A DNA stretch of 64,000 nt, taken from Dyella sp. SG609. Lineage in GTDB: Bacteria; Pseudomonadota; Gammaproteobacteria; Xanthomonadales; Rhodanobacteraceae. Of this stretch, positions 9,324 to 18,900 are shown piece after piece. The notes beneath the pieces were generated by a model. It was not told the DNA's origin. It made no database searches and was given only the letters and a program-made list of their open reading frames with translations. The stretch lies in assembly GCF_012275375.1 (NCBI RefSeq), contig NZ_JAAZQJ010000015.1:30783-94782 (forward strand), in the 5' to 3' direction. Position 1 is the first letter of the stretch; each line of letters begins with the position of its first letter. A program made the translations under genes and the position numbers.

Positions 9324-10526
9324 ATGCGCCGCGAGCTGCCGCCCACTGCCGGCCTGCCGCTGCGCCTGTCGGACCTGCTGCCGCGCCGCGCACGCTTCGC
9401 CGCGCAGCTGGCCGGCTGGCTCGGCGTGGCGCAGCCGCAACTCGAATGCTCCGGCACCGCCGCCATGGTGGTGGCCTTGCATGCCATGCACCGCCTGCGC
9501 CCGCAGCGCGACGAAGTGGTGGTGCCGGCCTGGACTTGCCCGCTGGTCGCGCTGGCCATCCATCGCGCGGGGCTGAAACTCAAGCTGTGCGATCTCGCCC
9601 CCGGCAGCATCGACATGGACGCCGCGCAGCTGCGCGCGCTGTGCGGCCCGCGCACCCTGGCCATCGTGCCGACCCACCTGGCCGGCCGCGTGGTCGACGT
9701 GCCGGCCGCCATGGCGATCGCGCGCGGCTGCGGCGCCTATGTGCTGGAAGACGCCGCGCAGGCGCTGGGCGCCCGCCGCGGCGGCGCCAGCGTGGGCCTG
9801 CAGGGCGACGCCGGCTTCTTCAGCCTGGCGGTGGGCAAGGGACTCACGCTGTACGAAGGCGGCGTGCTGATTACGCGTGATGCCGAGCTGCGCGAGGCCT
9901 TCATGGCGAGCCGCCGCGAGGTGATCCGTTCCAGCCTGCGCTGGAGCCTGCAGCGCGCGGCGGAACTGCTTGGCTATGCGGTCGCCTATCGGCCCTCGCT
10001 GCTCTACGCGGTGTATGGCAAGCCGCTGCGCAAAGCGCTGGCCGAAGGCGATCCCGTGGCCGCGGTGGGCGACGATTTCGGCCCCGATATTCCGCTGCAT
10101 CCGCTCGGCCGCTGGCGCCAGGGCGTGGGCACCGCCGCATTCGCCCGCCTGCCCGCCTTTCTCGATTTCACGCGCAAGCAGGCGCTGTCGCGTCTGGACG
10201 CCTTGCGCGCGCTGCCCGGCGTCACCGTGTTCGACGATGCACCGGGCACGCAGGGCGCATGGCCCTTCCTGCTGCTCACCCTGCCCACCGCCGCCGCGCG
10301 CGACGCCGCGCTCGGCACGCTGTGGACCGCGGGCCTGGGCGTCAGCCGCCTGTTCATCCACGCCCTGCCCGACTACGGCTACCTGCGCGACATCGTGCCG
10401 GCCACCGAGCTGCCCAACGCGCGCGACTTCGCCGCGCGCTCGCTCACCATCGGCAACAGCCCGTGGCTGCGCGGCGACGAGTTCGCACGCATCGTCGACA
10501 CGCTGCGGCGCACGCTGCGCGGCTGA
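9324..10526 (+). CDS. DegT/DnrJ/EryC1-type PLP aminotransferase
   Basis: A 400-residue fold-type I PLP enzyme of the sugar aminotransferase family. The internal-aldimine lysine is Lys172 in SLAVGKGLTLYEGG, which matches the family pattern of Lys followed by GEGG, and LEDAAQALGA is the cofactor-ring aspartate region. Family members transfer an amino group to keto-sugars (ArnB, PglE and others) and sometimes to other ketones. It is the last gene of the esterase-DMT-DMT-DegT operon and is followed by a strong terminator. The pairing of a DegT enzyme with two four-helix transporters recalls arnB with arnE/arnF, but arnA, arnC and arnT are absent here, so the substrate is open. Confidence 0.8.
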   Translation: MRRELPPTAGLPLRLSDLLPRRARFAAQLAGWLGVAQPQLECSGTAAMVVALHAMHRLRPQRDEVVVPAWTCPLVALAIHRAGLKLKLCDLAPGSIDMDAAQLRALCGPRTLAIVPTHLAGRVVDVPAAMAIARGCGAYVLEDAAQALGARRGGASVGLQGDAGFFSLAVGKGLTLYEGGVLITRDAELREAFMASRREVIRSSLRWSLQRAAELLGYAVAYRPSLLYAVYGKPLRKALAEGDPVAAVGDDFGPDIPLHPLGRWRQGVGTAAFARLPAFLDFTRKQALSRLDALRALPGVTVFDDAPGTQGAWPFLLLTLPTAAARDAALGTLWTAGLGVSRLFIHALPDYGYLRDIVPATELPNARDFAARSLTIGNSPWLRGDEFARIVDTLRRTLRG

Positions 10527-10535
10527 AGGCAAAAC

Positions 10536-10563
10536 AAAACCCCGCTTGCACAAGCGGGGTTTT
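10536..10563. terminator. bidirectional terminator between convergent genes
   Basis: The arms AAACCCCGCTTG and CAAGCGGGGTTT enclose a three-base loop, with A and T runs on either side, so the hairpin works in both directions. It separates the aminotransferase gene from the secreted protein gene that reads toward it. Confidence 0.85.
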
Positions 10564-10586
10564 GCGTGGCGCAACGGACACCAGGC

Positions 10587-12182
10587 TTACTGGCAGGACG
10601 GGAACTTGAACGAAGCCAGCCGCGTGCTCCAGTTGAACGAACCCGTCGTCTTCAGATACTCGTTGGTGTACCAGAACGTGCAGTCGTCCACCGGGTCCAC
10701 CGTCATCGCGCTGTAGTCGCCCCAGCGCGACAAGTTATTGCCGCTCTGCGAACCGGTGCCCTCGACGATGCTCGCCTCGGCCTGCATGGTGTTGAGCGCA
10801 TCGGTGGCCAGGCGGCCGGTGTAGCGGATGGCCGGATGGATGGTGCTGCTCGACGCGCTGTAGCCGAGCGCCATATTGCCCTGCTTGTCCATCGCCACCG
10901 AACCGAGCCAGCGATAGGTGGTATCCGGCGAATAGGTCGATTGCTGGTACACCACCGGGGTACCGCCAGGACTGCGGACTTCATACCAGCGCACGCCGGT
11001 ATACGGGTTCTGCTTGCTGGTGCCGACCTTCACCGAATGGCTGACCACCAGCGATTCGTGGTCGGCGAAATGGCGGTAAGCCAGGCGGAACATCAGGCGA
11101 TCCGCCAGCGAGTCCAGCTTCTGCTTCGTACCCGACTGCGGAATGCAGGTGCCGCCGCTGCACGCCGCCGAGAACGTGGCGACCGGGATGGCGGTCGGCC
11201 CGCTCAGCGTGCTGTTGGCGCTGTTGCTCCAGTCGACGTGGAACTTCCACAGATTGAGTTTGTTGGTGCCGAAGTTCATCAGGTAGTTCGGCGCGCCCGC
11301 CGGCGGCGCGGTGGCGCCGTCCAGGTCCGCCGGCAGCACGCTGCCGTAGCTGCTGGAAAGCTGGAAGCACTGCTGCGTCGCGGCCTGTCCGCTCAGCATC
11401 GCGTTGCGGTCGTAGGCGCATAGCCTGGCGCCGGAGAAGCTGTTGCCGCTGAACATGTTGAAGGTGATGTAGTAGGCGTCCGGCCATACGCCCAGCTTCG
11501 GATAATCGGGAAACACGCTGCCGTAGTTGAACGCGTAGCGGTAATACGCACCGGTGGCATCGCTGGTGGCCGAAACCGCCACGCACTGGTAGTACGGCGC
11601 CGCGGTCACGGCGAACTGCGTGATGATCCAGCGGCCGGCGGCCTTGTCGTACACCACCACGCCGTCGCCGTCGTTGTCGGTCTCGCAGGGGCCGCCGAAG
11701 CCGGACCACAAGGTGTTGGTCTGCACCGGCCCGTACACCACCTGCTTGCTCGCCTTGTCGAACACCGCGAAGCCGGTGTTCACCAGTTGCACGTACTGGG
11801 TGGCGCCCACCGCGCCGTTGGTATCCGGCGGCGCGCTGTCCACCGTGAAGCTGCCCTGCGGCCCGCTGAAGCCCTGGCCCACGCCGTCCACGCCGCTGCC
11901 GGCCGTCGGCGCGGCGCCGGTGGCGCTGCCCTGCACGGCGCCGTCGGGCGGCGAGCCGGGGCCGTCGATCCACGGCAAGGGACGCGCCGCGTGCTCGCGC
12001 GGGCTCTTGGAAAAGTCATCGGGGCGCGGCATCACCCCGCGCAGCGAATGCAGCGTGTCGTGCTGCGCGGCCGGCGTCACTTCTACGGCAGAGGAATCCT
12101 GGGCATGCGCGCCTGCCATGCACGACGCGCCCACGGCGATACACAACGCGGCGCCCGCGGCGCCGGTCTGCTTGAGGAACAT
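10587..12182 (-). CDS. large secreted protein of unknown function, possible beta-propeller
   Basis: A 531-residue protein with a signal peptide ending AGAHA at about residue 27. After a low-complexity linker the body (from about residue 110) has repeated blade-like segments such as DTNGAVGATQYVQLVNTGFAVFD and YPKLGVWPDAYYITFN, several aspartate-rich loops (TDNDGDG) that could bind calcium, and three pairs of cysteines. Segments like PDTTYRWLGSVAMDKQGNMALGYSAS resemble exported proteins found in Dyella, Rhodanobacter and acidobacteria that are annotated only as hypothetical. GGGAGACC precedes the ATG. It is transcribed away from the minor-pilin operon. No catalytic residues are recognised; adhesion or matrix binding is a guess. 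Confidence 0.7.
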   Translation of the reverse strand: MFLKQTGAAGAALCIAVGASCMAGAHAQDSSAVEVTPAAQHDTLHSLRGVMPRPDDFSKSPREHAARPLPWIDGPGSPPDGAVQGSATGAAPTAGSGVDGVGQGFSGPQGSFTVDSAPPDTNGAVGATQYVQLVNTGFAVFDKASKQVVYGPVQTNTLWSGFGGPCETDNDGDGVVVYDKAAGRWIITQFAVTAAPYYQCVAVSATSDATGAYYRYAFNYGSVFPDYPKLGVWPDAYYITFNMFSGNSFSGARLCAYDRNAMLSGQAATQQCFQLSSSYGSVLPADLDGATAPPAGAPNYLMNFGTNKLNLWKFHVDWSNSANSTLSGPTAIPVATFSAACSGGTCIPQSGTKQKLDSLADRLMFRLAYRHFADHESLVVSHSVKVGTSKQNPYTGVRWYEVRSPGGTPVVYQQSTYSPDTTYRWLGSVAMDKQGNMALGYSASSSTIHPAIRYTGRLATDALNTMQAEASIVEGTGSQSGNNLSRWGDYSAMTVDPVDDCTFWYTNEYLKTTGSFNWSTRLASFKFPSCQ

Positions 12183-12826
12183 GATGGTCTCCCTGGTCTA
12201 GGTTCAACGAACGATCGATCGCCCTCTCTCGAGACCGGTTCGCGCCATCCCCCTGCGGCCGTGAAGCTCGACGCTGCCGGCAACGCTTTGCCATGGCTGC
12301 CGTGAGGCGCGGAGCGCCTGGTACCCACGGACGGCCAGCTGGCCGTCTTGGTAACCCAATTTGCTTAGCGGATCCTTACGACGACGCCCGCACCGAATGC
12401 ATAGGCCAATGCGCCGGCGGGTGACCAAATGGGGCGCAAAAGACCTTTTTGGTCGGGCCGCTTTAAATAACCGCAAAAAGCATAGACCGAAAGATATAGA
12501 GACGCCCGATCGATTAACGAAAATCAATGCCGTTATCTCGTGGAAAATCGGCCGGAAGACGATTTTTCGTGTTTTCGTTCGCCAGGCTTGCGCCTGACTT
12601 TCCCCGGCACGCCCGATGCATATGATTTCCCCGCCATCCAGGGTGATAACCGGCTGTTACACCTGATGGCCTAGGGCCGCGATTATAGGAAAACGGCCGT
12701 GCGGCAAATTGACATTGGATATTCCCGATACCTACGCTCCACTTGCCATTCCCAGCGATGCCGGCGGATTTTCGCATTAAGGCCGCGCCGCGGAATGACC
12801 AAGTGAACTCATGGGGGAGCTTTCAC
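12183..12826. other. divergent intergenic region with structured leader
   Basis: This 644-base gap separates the secreted protein (minus) from pilE (plus). On the minus-strand side, transcribed as the leader of the secreted protein, are three strong hairpins: the 18-base perfect palindrome at 12330-12347 (GACGGCCAGCTGGCCGTC), AGGCGC/GCGCCT at 12305-12319 and GGCAA/TTGCC at 12279-12292. The middle (about 12440-12600) is AT-rich for this genome and free of genes, consistent with promoters. I compared the leader with the common c-di-GMP riboswitch cores and did not find them. Confidence 0.5.
12709..12738 (+). promoter_or_regulatory. possible sigma-70 promoter for the minor-pilin operon
   Basis: TTGACA at 12709-12714 is followed after 18 bases by TACGCT at 12733-12738, about 90 bases upstream of pilE. 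The -35 box is perfect, the -10 box is weak. A sigma-54 site (TGGCAC-N5-TTGC), common before pil genes, was looked for and not found. Confidence 0.3.
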
Positions 12827-13291
12827 ATGGTCGCGCCCATCTCGCCATTCACCGCCACGCCGCCCGGCACGTCCGCGCGGTGCCGTGCGGTGCAGGGCTT
12901 CACCCTGATCGAGCTGATGGTGGTGGTGGCGGTGATCGCCATCCTCGCGGCGCTGGCCATCCCCAGTTATTACCGCTACATGCTGCGCGCCAACCGCGTG
13001 GCGGCCGAGGCGGTGATGCTCGACATGTCCAGCGCGCAGGAGCGCTACATGATCGACAGCCGCCAGTACACCACCAGCAATGCGCTGCTCGGCTACGGCG
13101 CACTGCCGGATACGGTCTCGCCGAACTACACCATCGCGGTGGCCACCAGTTCCGGCCCGCCGCCGAGCTACACCATCACCGCCACCCCGATCGGCAACCA
13201 GACCCGCGACAGCGGCTGCGGCACGCTCAAGCTCGGCAGCAACGGCAGCAAGACCGCCTCGGGCACCTCCACCACCTGCTGGAAGCGATAG
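12827..13291 (+). CDS. pilE: type IV pilin-like protein PilE (minor pilin)
   Basis: A 154-residue prepilin. The leader is unusually long (about 24 residues, MVAPISPFTATPPG onward), then the prepilin peptidase site G|FTLIELMVVVAV with Glu at +5 and a hydrophobic helix of about 20 residues. The C-terminal globular part has the paired cysteines of pilins (SGCGTLKL and STTCWKR). GGGGGAG at 12812 fixes the ATG at 12827; in-frame ATGs further upstream have no ribosome site. It is the first gene of a minor-pilin operon, whereas in many gammaproteobacteria pilE is last. Minor pilins prime pilus assembly together with PilY1. Confidence 0.85.
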   Translation: MVAPISPFTATPPGTSARCRAVQGFTLIELMVVVAVIAILAALAIPSYYRYMLRANRVAAEAVMLDMSSAQERYMIDSRQYTTSNALLGYGALPDTVSPNYTIAVATSSGPPPSYTITATPIGNQTRDSGCGTLKLGSNGSKTASGTSTTCWKR

Positions 13292-13293
13292 CC

Positions 13294-13776
13294 ATGCGCC
13301 GCGCATACGCCAGGGGTTTCACCGCCGTGGAGCTGATGGTCACCGTCTCGGTGCTGCTGGTGCTGACCGTGCTCGCCGTGCCGCAGATGGCGCCGTTCCT
13401 GCAGCGCCAGCGGCTGAAGAACGCCACCATGGACCTGGCCTCCACCGTGGTGCTGGCGCGCAGCGAGGCGATCAAGCGCAACGGCACCGTCTACGTGGTG
13501 GCCAACGGCACGGACTGGAGCAAGGGCTGGACGGTGAGCATCGCCAGCGCCGTCACCCCGGCCAGCACCATCCGCGCGCAAGGCACGCTGGACGGCCTGC
13601 GCATCAACGAAGGCGGCGGCAACACCTCGTTCAATTTCGGCGGCGACGGGCGCATGTCCGGCACCGGCATGTCGTTCACGCTCAACCCCACCGTCACCTC
13701 GCAGGGGCAGCAGCCGCTGTGCGTAGCGGTGGGCGCCACCGGGCGCGTGCAGACCACCAAGGGAGCCTGCTCATGA
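13294..13776 (+). CDS. fimT: minor pilin FimT/GspH family
   Basis: A 160-residue prepilin with a short leader and cleavage site ARG|FTAVELMVTVSVLL, followed by the N-terminal helix and the GspH/FimT domain (LARSEAIKRNGTVYVV is the family core). The C-terminus has the cysteine pair seen in FimT (QPLCVAVG and KGACS). FimT-type pilins are minor components; in some species FimT binds DNA at the pilus tip for natural transformation. It starts 2 bases after pilE and its stop overlaps the ATG of pilV (ATGA). Confidence 0.85.
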   Translation: MRRAYARGFTAVELMVTVSVLLVLTVLAVPQMAPFLQRQRLKNATMDLASTVVLARSEAIKRNGTVYVVANGTDWSKGWTVSIASAVTPASTIRAQGTLDGLRINEGGGNTSFNFGGDGRMSGTGMSFTLNPTVTSQGQQPLCVAVGATGRVQTTKGACS

Positions 13777-14336
13777 AACGCCAGCGCGGCATTCTGCTGA
13801 TCGAGGTGCTGGTGTCGATGCTGATCGCATCGGTCGCCCTGCTGGGCACGGTGATGATGATGGCGCGCTCCACCCGCAACGAGATGGAGTCCTACCAGCG
13901 CGTGCAGGCCCTGACCCTGGTGCAGGACATGGTCTCGCGCCTCAACGCGAACCGGCAGGTGGCGGCCTGCTATTCCAACGGCGCCACCGGCCTGGCCACC
14001 GGCTCCGGCTACGCCGCGCCGCCCACCTGCGCCACCGGCACGCCCTCGCCCACCGCGCTGCAGGCGGCCACCGCCAATGCCGACCTCGCTGCCTGGCGCA
14101 ATGCGCTGCTCGGCGCGGGCGAAAGCTCCGGCGGCAACAAGGTCGGCGCGATGCTCGGCGCGATCGGCTGCGTCGAGCGTATCGACGCCACCAACAACGT
14201 CTACCGCATCACCGTGGTGTGGCAGGGCCTGATGCCCACCGCGGCGCCGGGCGTGACCTGCGGGCAGAACAAATTCGGCGACGACAGCCTGCGCCGCGCC
14301 GTCAGCGTGCAAGTCCGCATCGCCAGCCTCTCGTGA
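13773..14336 (+). CDS. pilV: minor pilin PilV
   Basis: A 187-residue prepilin with leader MKRQRG cleaved before ILLIEVLVSMLIASVALLG, the PilV pattern (Ile at +1 instead of Phe). The rest is a small globular domain with several cysteines (AACYSNG, TCATGTP, IGCVERI, TCGQNKF). PilV belongs to the priming complex with PilW, PilX and PilY1. The first codon overlaps the fimT stop by four bases. Confidence 0.85.
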   Translation: MKRQRGILLIEVLVSMLIASVALLGTVMMMARSTRNEMESYQRVQALTLVQDMVSRLNANRQVAACYSNGATGLATGSGYAAPPTCATGTPSPTALQAATANADLAAWRNALLGAGESSGGNKVGAMLGAIGCVERIDATNNVYRITVVWQGLMPTAAPGVTCGQNKFGDDSLRRAVSVQVRIASLS

Positions 14337-14344
14337 CCGCCGCC

Positions 14345-15391
14345 ATGCGCATGCCTTCTTCCATCCCGCCCCTCCATCGCCAGCGCGGCCTGTCGCTGGT
14401 CGAGCTGATGATCGGCGTCACCATCGGGCTGGCCATGCTGGCCGCGCTGGGTTCGCTGTACGTCGCCACCTCCAAGGCGCGCGCCGAGTTCAACAAGACC
14501 GGCGAGCAGGTCGAGAACGGCCGCTACGCGCTGGAATCGATGGTGCGCGACGTGGAAATGGCCGGCTTCTACGGCCGCCCCGGCCTGCCCGCCACGCTGC
14601 AGTACAACCTGCCCGGCGCCTGCAATACGACGCAGGCCTCGATGGGCTTCGACAACACCACCTCGCCGCTCACCGTGCCGGTGGCGCTTTCGGGCGTGGC
14701 CGCCGGCGGCGCGAAGCCCGCGTGTTTTTCCAGCATGAGCACCGGCACCGAGGCGCTGACCGTGCACTACGCCTCCGGCAATGTCTCGGCGGCGGTGTCC
14801 GGTACCGAGTACTACCTGCAGCAATCGAGCTGCACCACCGACACCAAGCAGCTGGTCTACGACAAGAGTTCGGCCAACTTCACCCTGCTCGGCAAGACCT
14901 GCAGCAGCGGCAGCCCGGCGGAGCTGCGCAAATACGTGGTGCGCAGCTATTACCTGGCGGCCTGCGACAACTGCGCCAGCGGCGGCGACAGCACGCCGAC
15001 CCTGAAAGTGGCGGAATTCGTCAACGGCTCGATCCAGGTGTCCTCGCTGGTCGCCGGCATCCAGGACGTGCACCTGAGCTACGGCGTGGACACCGACGGC
15101 AACGGCTCGCCCGACTGCTACGTCGACAACCCCGCCATCGACAACTCCGCCACCTGCACCGGCAGCAGCGGCTACGCCTGGACCAATGCCACCACCAACT
15201 GGGCCAACGTCACCGCGGTGCGCGTGACGGTGCTGGCGCGCAACCTCGATGCCACGACCGGCTGGAACGACACGCGCACCTACGACCTGGGCCGCGCGAC
15301 GCCGGACGGCCCCTACAACGACGCTTACAAGCGCCACGTCTACAGCGCGGTCGCGCGCCTGTGGAACGTCGGCGGCGTGCGGGAGAACTGA
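14345..15391 (+). CDS. pilW: minor pilin PilW
   Basis: A 348-residue minor pilin with leader to QRG and cleavage before LSLVELMIGVTIGLAMLAAL. The large size and the sequence VENGRYALESMVRDVEMAGF right after the helix are typical of PilW. The C-terminus (LARNLDATTGWND and RHVYSAVARLWNVG) is also conserved in PilW proteins. Eight or more cysteines lie in the globular part. It starts eight bases after pilV and is followed directly by pilX. Confidence 0.85.
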   Translation: MRMPSSIPPLHRQRGLSLVELMIGVTIGLAMLAALGSLYVATSKARAEFNKTGEQVENGRYALESMVRDVEMAGFYGRPGLPATLQYNLPGACNTTQASMGFDNTTSPLTVPVALSGVAAGGAKPACFSSMSTGTEALTVHYASGNVSAAVSGTEYYLQQSSCTTDTKQLVYDKSSANFTLLGKTCSSGSPAELRKYVVRSYYLAACDNCASGGDSTPTLKVAEFVNGSIQVSSLVAGIQDVHLSYGVDTDGNGSPDCYVDNPAIDNSATCTGSSGYAWTNATTNWANVTAVRVTVLARNLDATTGWNDTRTYDLGRATPDGPYNDAYKRHVYSAVARLWNVGGVREN

Positions 15392-15393
15392 GC

Positions 15394-15933
15394 ATGCATC
15401 CTTCATGGCATCCAGCGCAGCGCCAGCGCGGCTTCACCTTGATGATGACCCTGGTGTTCCTGGTGATCTTCCTGCTGTTCGCCATCTCCATGGCCAGCTC
15501 CAGCATGATCAACACCAAGGTGGCGTCGAACCAGCAATACCGCATGGAAGCCCGCTCGGTGGCGCAACAGGGCGTGGAGGCGGTGATGAACCAGGCTTTC
15601 ACGCTCAATCCGATTCCCGCCAGTTCGGTGCCGATCGACGTCACCGGCGACGGCAACAACGACTTCACCGCGCAAGTGGCCGCGCCGATCTGCCTGGACA
15701 GCAAGCCGGTGCTCAACCGCGACCTGTCGCTGGGCGACGTCTGCCGCACGCCCACCAGCAGCAGCGGCGACCTCGTGGTCGGCTCCAGCGGCGGCGCCGC
15801 CGCGTTCTCGCTGTGCTCGGACACGCAGTGGGAAATCCAGTCGTCCGTCACCGATCCGAACAACAGCGCGACCTCGGTCACCGTGCACCAGGGCGCGTCG
15901 GTACGCGTCCCCGTCGGAACCCCCTGTCCATGA
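15394..15933 (+). CDS. pilX: minor pilin PilX
   Basis: A 179-residue PilX. The prepilin site is QRG|FTLMMTLVFLVIFLLFAIS, which lacks the usual Glu at +5, as expected for PilX, the pilin that caps the complex. The following SMINTKVASNQQYRMEARSVAQQGVE is the conserved PilX helix. It starts two bases after the pilW stop, and its own stop overlaps the pilY1 ATG (ATGA). Confidence 0.82.
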   Translation: MHPSWHPAQRQRGFTLMMTLVFLVIFLLFAISMASSSMINTKVASNQQYRMEARSVAQQGVEAVMNQAFTLNPIPASSVPIDVTGDGNNDFTAQVAAPICLDSKPVLNRDLSLGDVCRTPTSSSGDLVVGSSGGAAAFSLCSDTQWEIQSSVTDPNNSATSVTVHQGASVRVPVGTPCP

Positions 15934-18900
15934 ACACACCCAGCAGCCTCCGCGGAGACGCCGCCATGCTCCACACGCGCCCATCCTTGAGCCGCCGCCT
16001 GCGCCGGCTGGCCTGCGCCGCCGCCCTGCTGGCGGTGCCGGGCCTGGCATTGAGCGAGGACATCGATCTGTACACCGGCGCGCCGGTGAACGGCGGCTCG
16101 CCGAATCTGCTGATACTGCTGGACAACGCCAGCGCCTGGAACGGCTCGGTGAATTTCAGCTGCCCGACCGCGGGCGTGGTATCGGCCAACAATGCGGGCA
16201 AGGATGTCGGCTTCGAGCAGTGCTCGCTGTACCAGGCCGTGACCGCGATCGGCACCAACCCGGTGCTGCTGGGCAAGATCAACATGGGCCTGATGCTGTT
16301 CGATCCGTCGAGCAACGGCGGCTGGTTCCGCTTTCCCAATGTGGGCCGCGCCAGGGATCCGGGTGCGCTGCCGCTGATGGACGCCACGGGCGTGGCGAAT
16401 TTCCAGACCACCATCAAGGCGCTGGACCGCCAGGCCGACAACTCCAACAACTCCGCCGTCGGCGGCGGCATGGAAGAGATGTGGGCGTACTTCGCCGGCA
16501 AGACCGGCTTGTCCGGCGTCACCTACCATTCGCCGCTCTCCGGCGTGTGCCAGAAGAGCTTCGTCATCTACATCGCCAATGCGGTGAAGAACGGCAAGCC
16601 GCAGGATGCCGGCAATTCGCCCAGCGCGCAGTCCTCGCTGCAGCAGGCCACCGGGCAGTCCAATCCCACCGAGATCGTGATCCCGCCGCCGAACAACAAG
16701 TACCAGGCCAACTGGGGCGACGAGTGGGCGCAGTTCATGTACCAGACCGACCTGTCCGGCGGTTCGTCCACCAATCCGCAGAACATCATCACCTACACCA
16801 TCGCCGTCACCGACGGCAGCAACCCGGACTACGTGCAGTTCCTGCAAAGCATGTCCAGCCACGGCGGCGGCAAGGCCTTCGTGGTGAACATCAACGACCC
16901 GAACGCGCTCAATGCGCTGGTGAACGACCTGCTGCAGATCTTCAACGAAGTGCAGTCGATCAACAGCGTGTTCGCTTCGGTCAGCCTGCCGGTGAGCGTG
17001 AACAGCCAGGGCGTATCGCTGAACCAGGTCTACGTCGGCGTGTTCCGTCCCGACCCGACCGCGCAGCCGCGCTGGGTCGGCAATCTGAAGCAGTACCAGC
17101 TGGGCCTGGACAGCGGCAACAACGTGATCACCGAGGATTCGCTCGGCAACTCGGCGATCAGCAATAACGGCTCCGGCTTCATTTCGCCCAATGCGTTGAG
17201 CTATTGGACCTCGGACCAGCAGGCCGGCACGCCGCGCAACGGCCCCCTGGCTTTCCCCGGCAGCAGCGTGGTGAGCAACTGGCCGGCGACCGGCTTCTGG
17301 ATCAACAAGCCTTCCGGCATCTCCCTGGCCTACGACGCGGTGGACGGCGAAGTGGTGGAGAAAGGCGGCGTGGGCGAAATGCTGCGCGCGGACTATCTCA
17401 CCTCGCAGACCGGCCGCACCGTCTACACCTGCAACGGCGTCGGCAGCTGCCCTACCGGCACCGCGATGCCGAAGTTCGACACCAGCAACGGCAACATCAC
17501 GGCGGCGCTGCTCGGCACCACCGCCAGCGACCTGCCCAACCTGATCAACTGGGTGCGCGGCGCCGACAACACCAGCCCGAACAACGAGGCCGAACCCGGC
17601 CCCGGCGGCGCGGTGACGGTGCGCCCGTCCATCCACGGCGACGTGCTGCATTCGCGTCCGGCCATCATCAACTACGGCGGCAGCACCGGCGTGGTGGTGT
17701 TCTACGGTTCCAACGACGGCTACTTCCGCGCGATCAACGGCAACCAGACCACCGGCATCGGCACGGTGCGGCCCGGCGGCGAGCTGTGGTCGTTCATCGC
17801 GCCGGAGTTCTTCGGCAAGCTGAAGCGCCAGCGCGACAACAGCCCCGTGATCAAGCTGCCCGGCATCACCGATGCCACCGCGCAGCCGAAGGATTATTTC
17901 TTCGACGGCACCACCACGGTGTACCAGAACCAGAGCGTCACGCCCGCGACCACCTACATCTACCTCACCGCGCGCCGCGGCGGCCGCTTCATCTATGCGT
18001 TCGACGTGAGCACGCCGACCGCGCCGCGCTTCCTGTGGAAGAAGTCCAGCTCCGATATTCCGGAACTCGGCATGACCTGGTCGCAGCCGAAGGTCGCGCG
18101 CATCAAGGGCAATACCAACCCTGTGCTGATCATGGGCGGCGGCTACGACACCGCCGAGGACGTGGATCCCGTGCAGAGCGCCGACAGCATGGGCCGCGCC
18201 GTCGTCATGCTCGATGCGGTCACCGGCGCGCCGGTATGGATCGCCGCCCCCAGCTGCACCGGCCAGCCCAGCCCCTGCACCGCGGTGCCGGGCATGACCT
18301 ATGCGATCCCGTCCGACATCACCCTGCTCGACCGCGACGGCGACGGCAAGATCGAGCGCCTGTACGCCGGCGACCTCGGCGGCAATATCTGGCGCGTGGA
18401 CCTGGAGCCGAATGCGCTCACCTCGCCGTCCAACTGGACCGTAACCAAGCTCGCCAGCCTCGGCGGCACCGGCACCAATGCACGCAAGTTCTTCTATCCG
18501 CCCGACGTGGTGCCGACCGGCAGCTACGACGCGGTGGTGGCAGCGAGCGGCGACCGCGAACACCCGCTGGCTTCGAACGCGGCCTCCAACGTGATCAACC
18601 GTTTCTACAGCCTGCGCGACACCAGCACCGGCAACAGCGTGGCCCCCACCTGGACCGCCATCACCGAGAGCAACCTGACCGACGCCACCAATACGCTGTA
18701 CACCGGCAGCGGCCCCGGTTTCTACGTCACGCTGGCCAATGCGGGCGAGAAGGCGGTGAATGCGCCGCTGACGGTGGCCGGCTATACCTACTTCGGCACG
18801 AATCAGCCGGCGAATCCGACCAACAATCCGAACATGTGCTATCCGAACCTGGGTATTGCGCGTGGCTACGCGATCAGTTTCCTCGACGGCAGCGGGCTCA

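Noticed and set aside
12240..12826. c-di-GMP (GEMM) riboswitch before the pilin operon or the secreted protein
   Set aside because: The core GCAAACC and ACGCAAAGCC segments were not found on either strand; only GGCAAAGC by itself is present.
12600..12826. Sigma-54 promoter for the pilin operon
   Set aside because: No TGGCAC-N5-TTGC match was seen in the region upstream of pilE.
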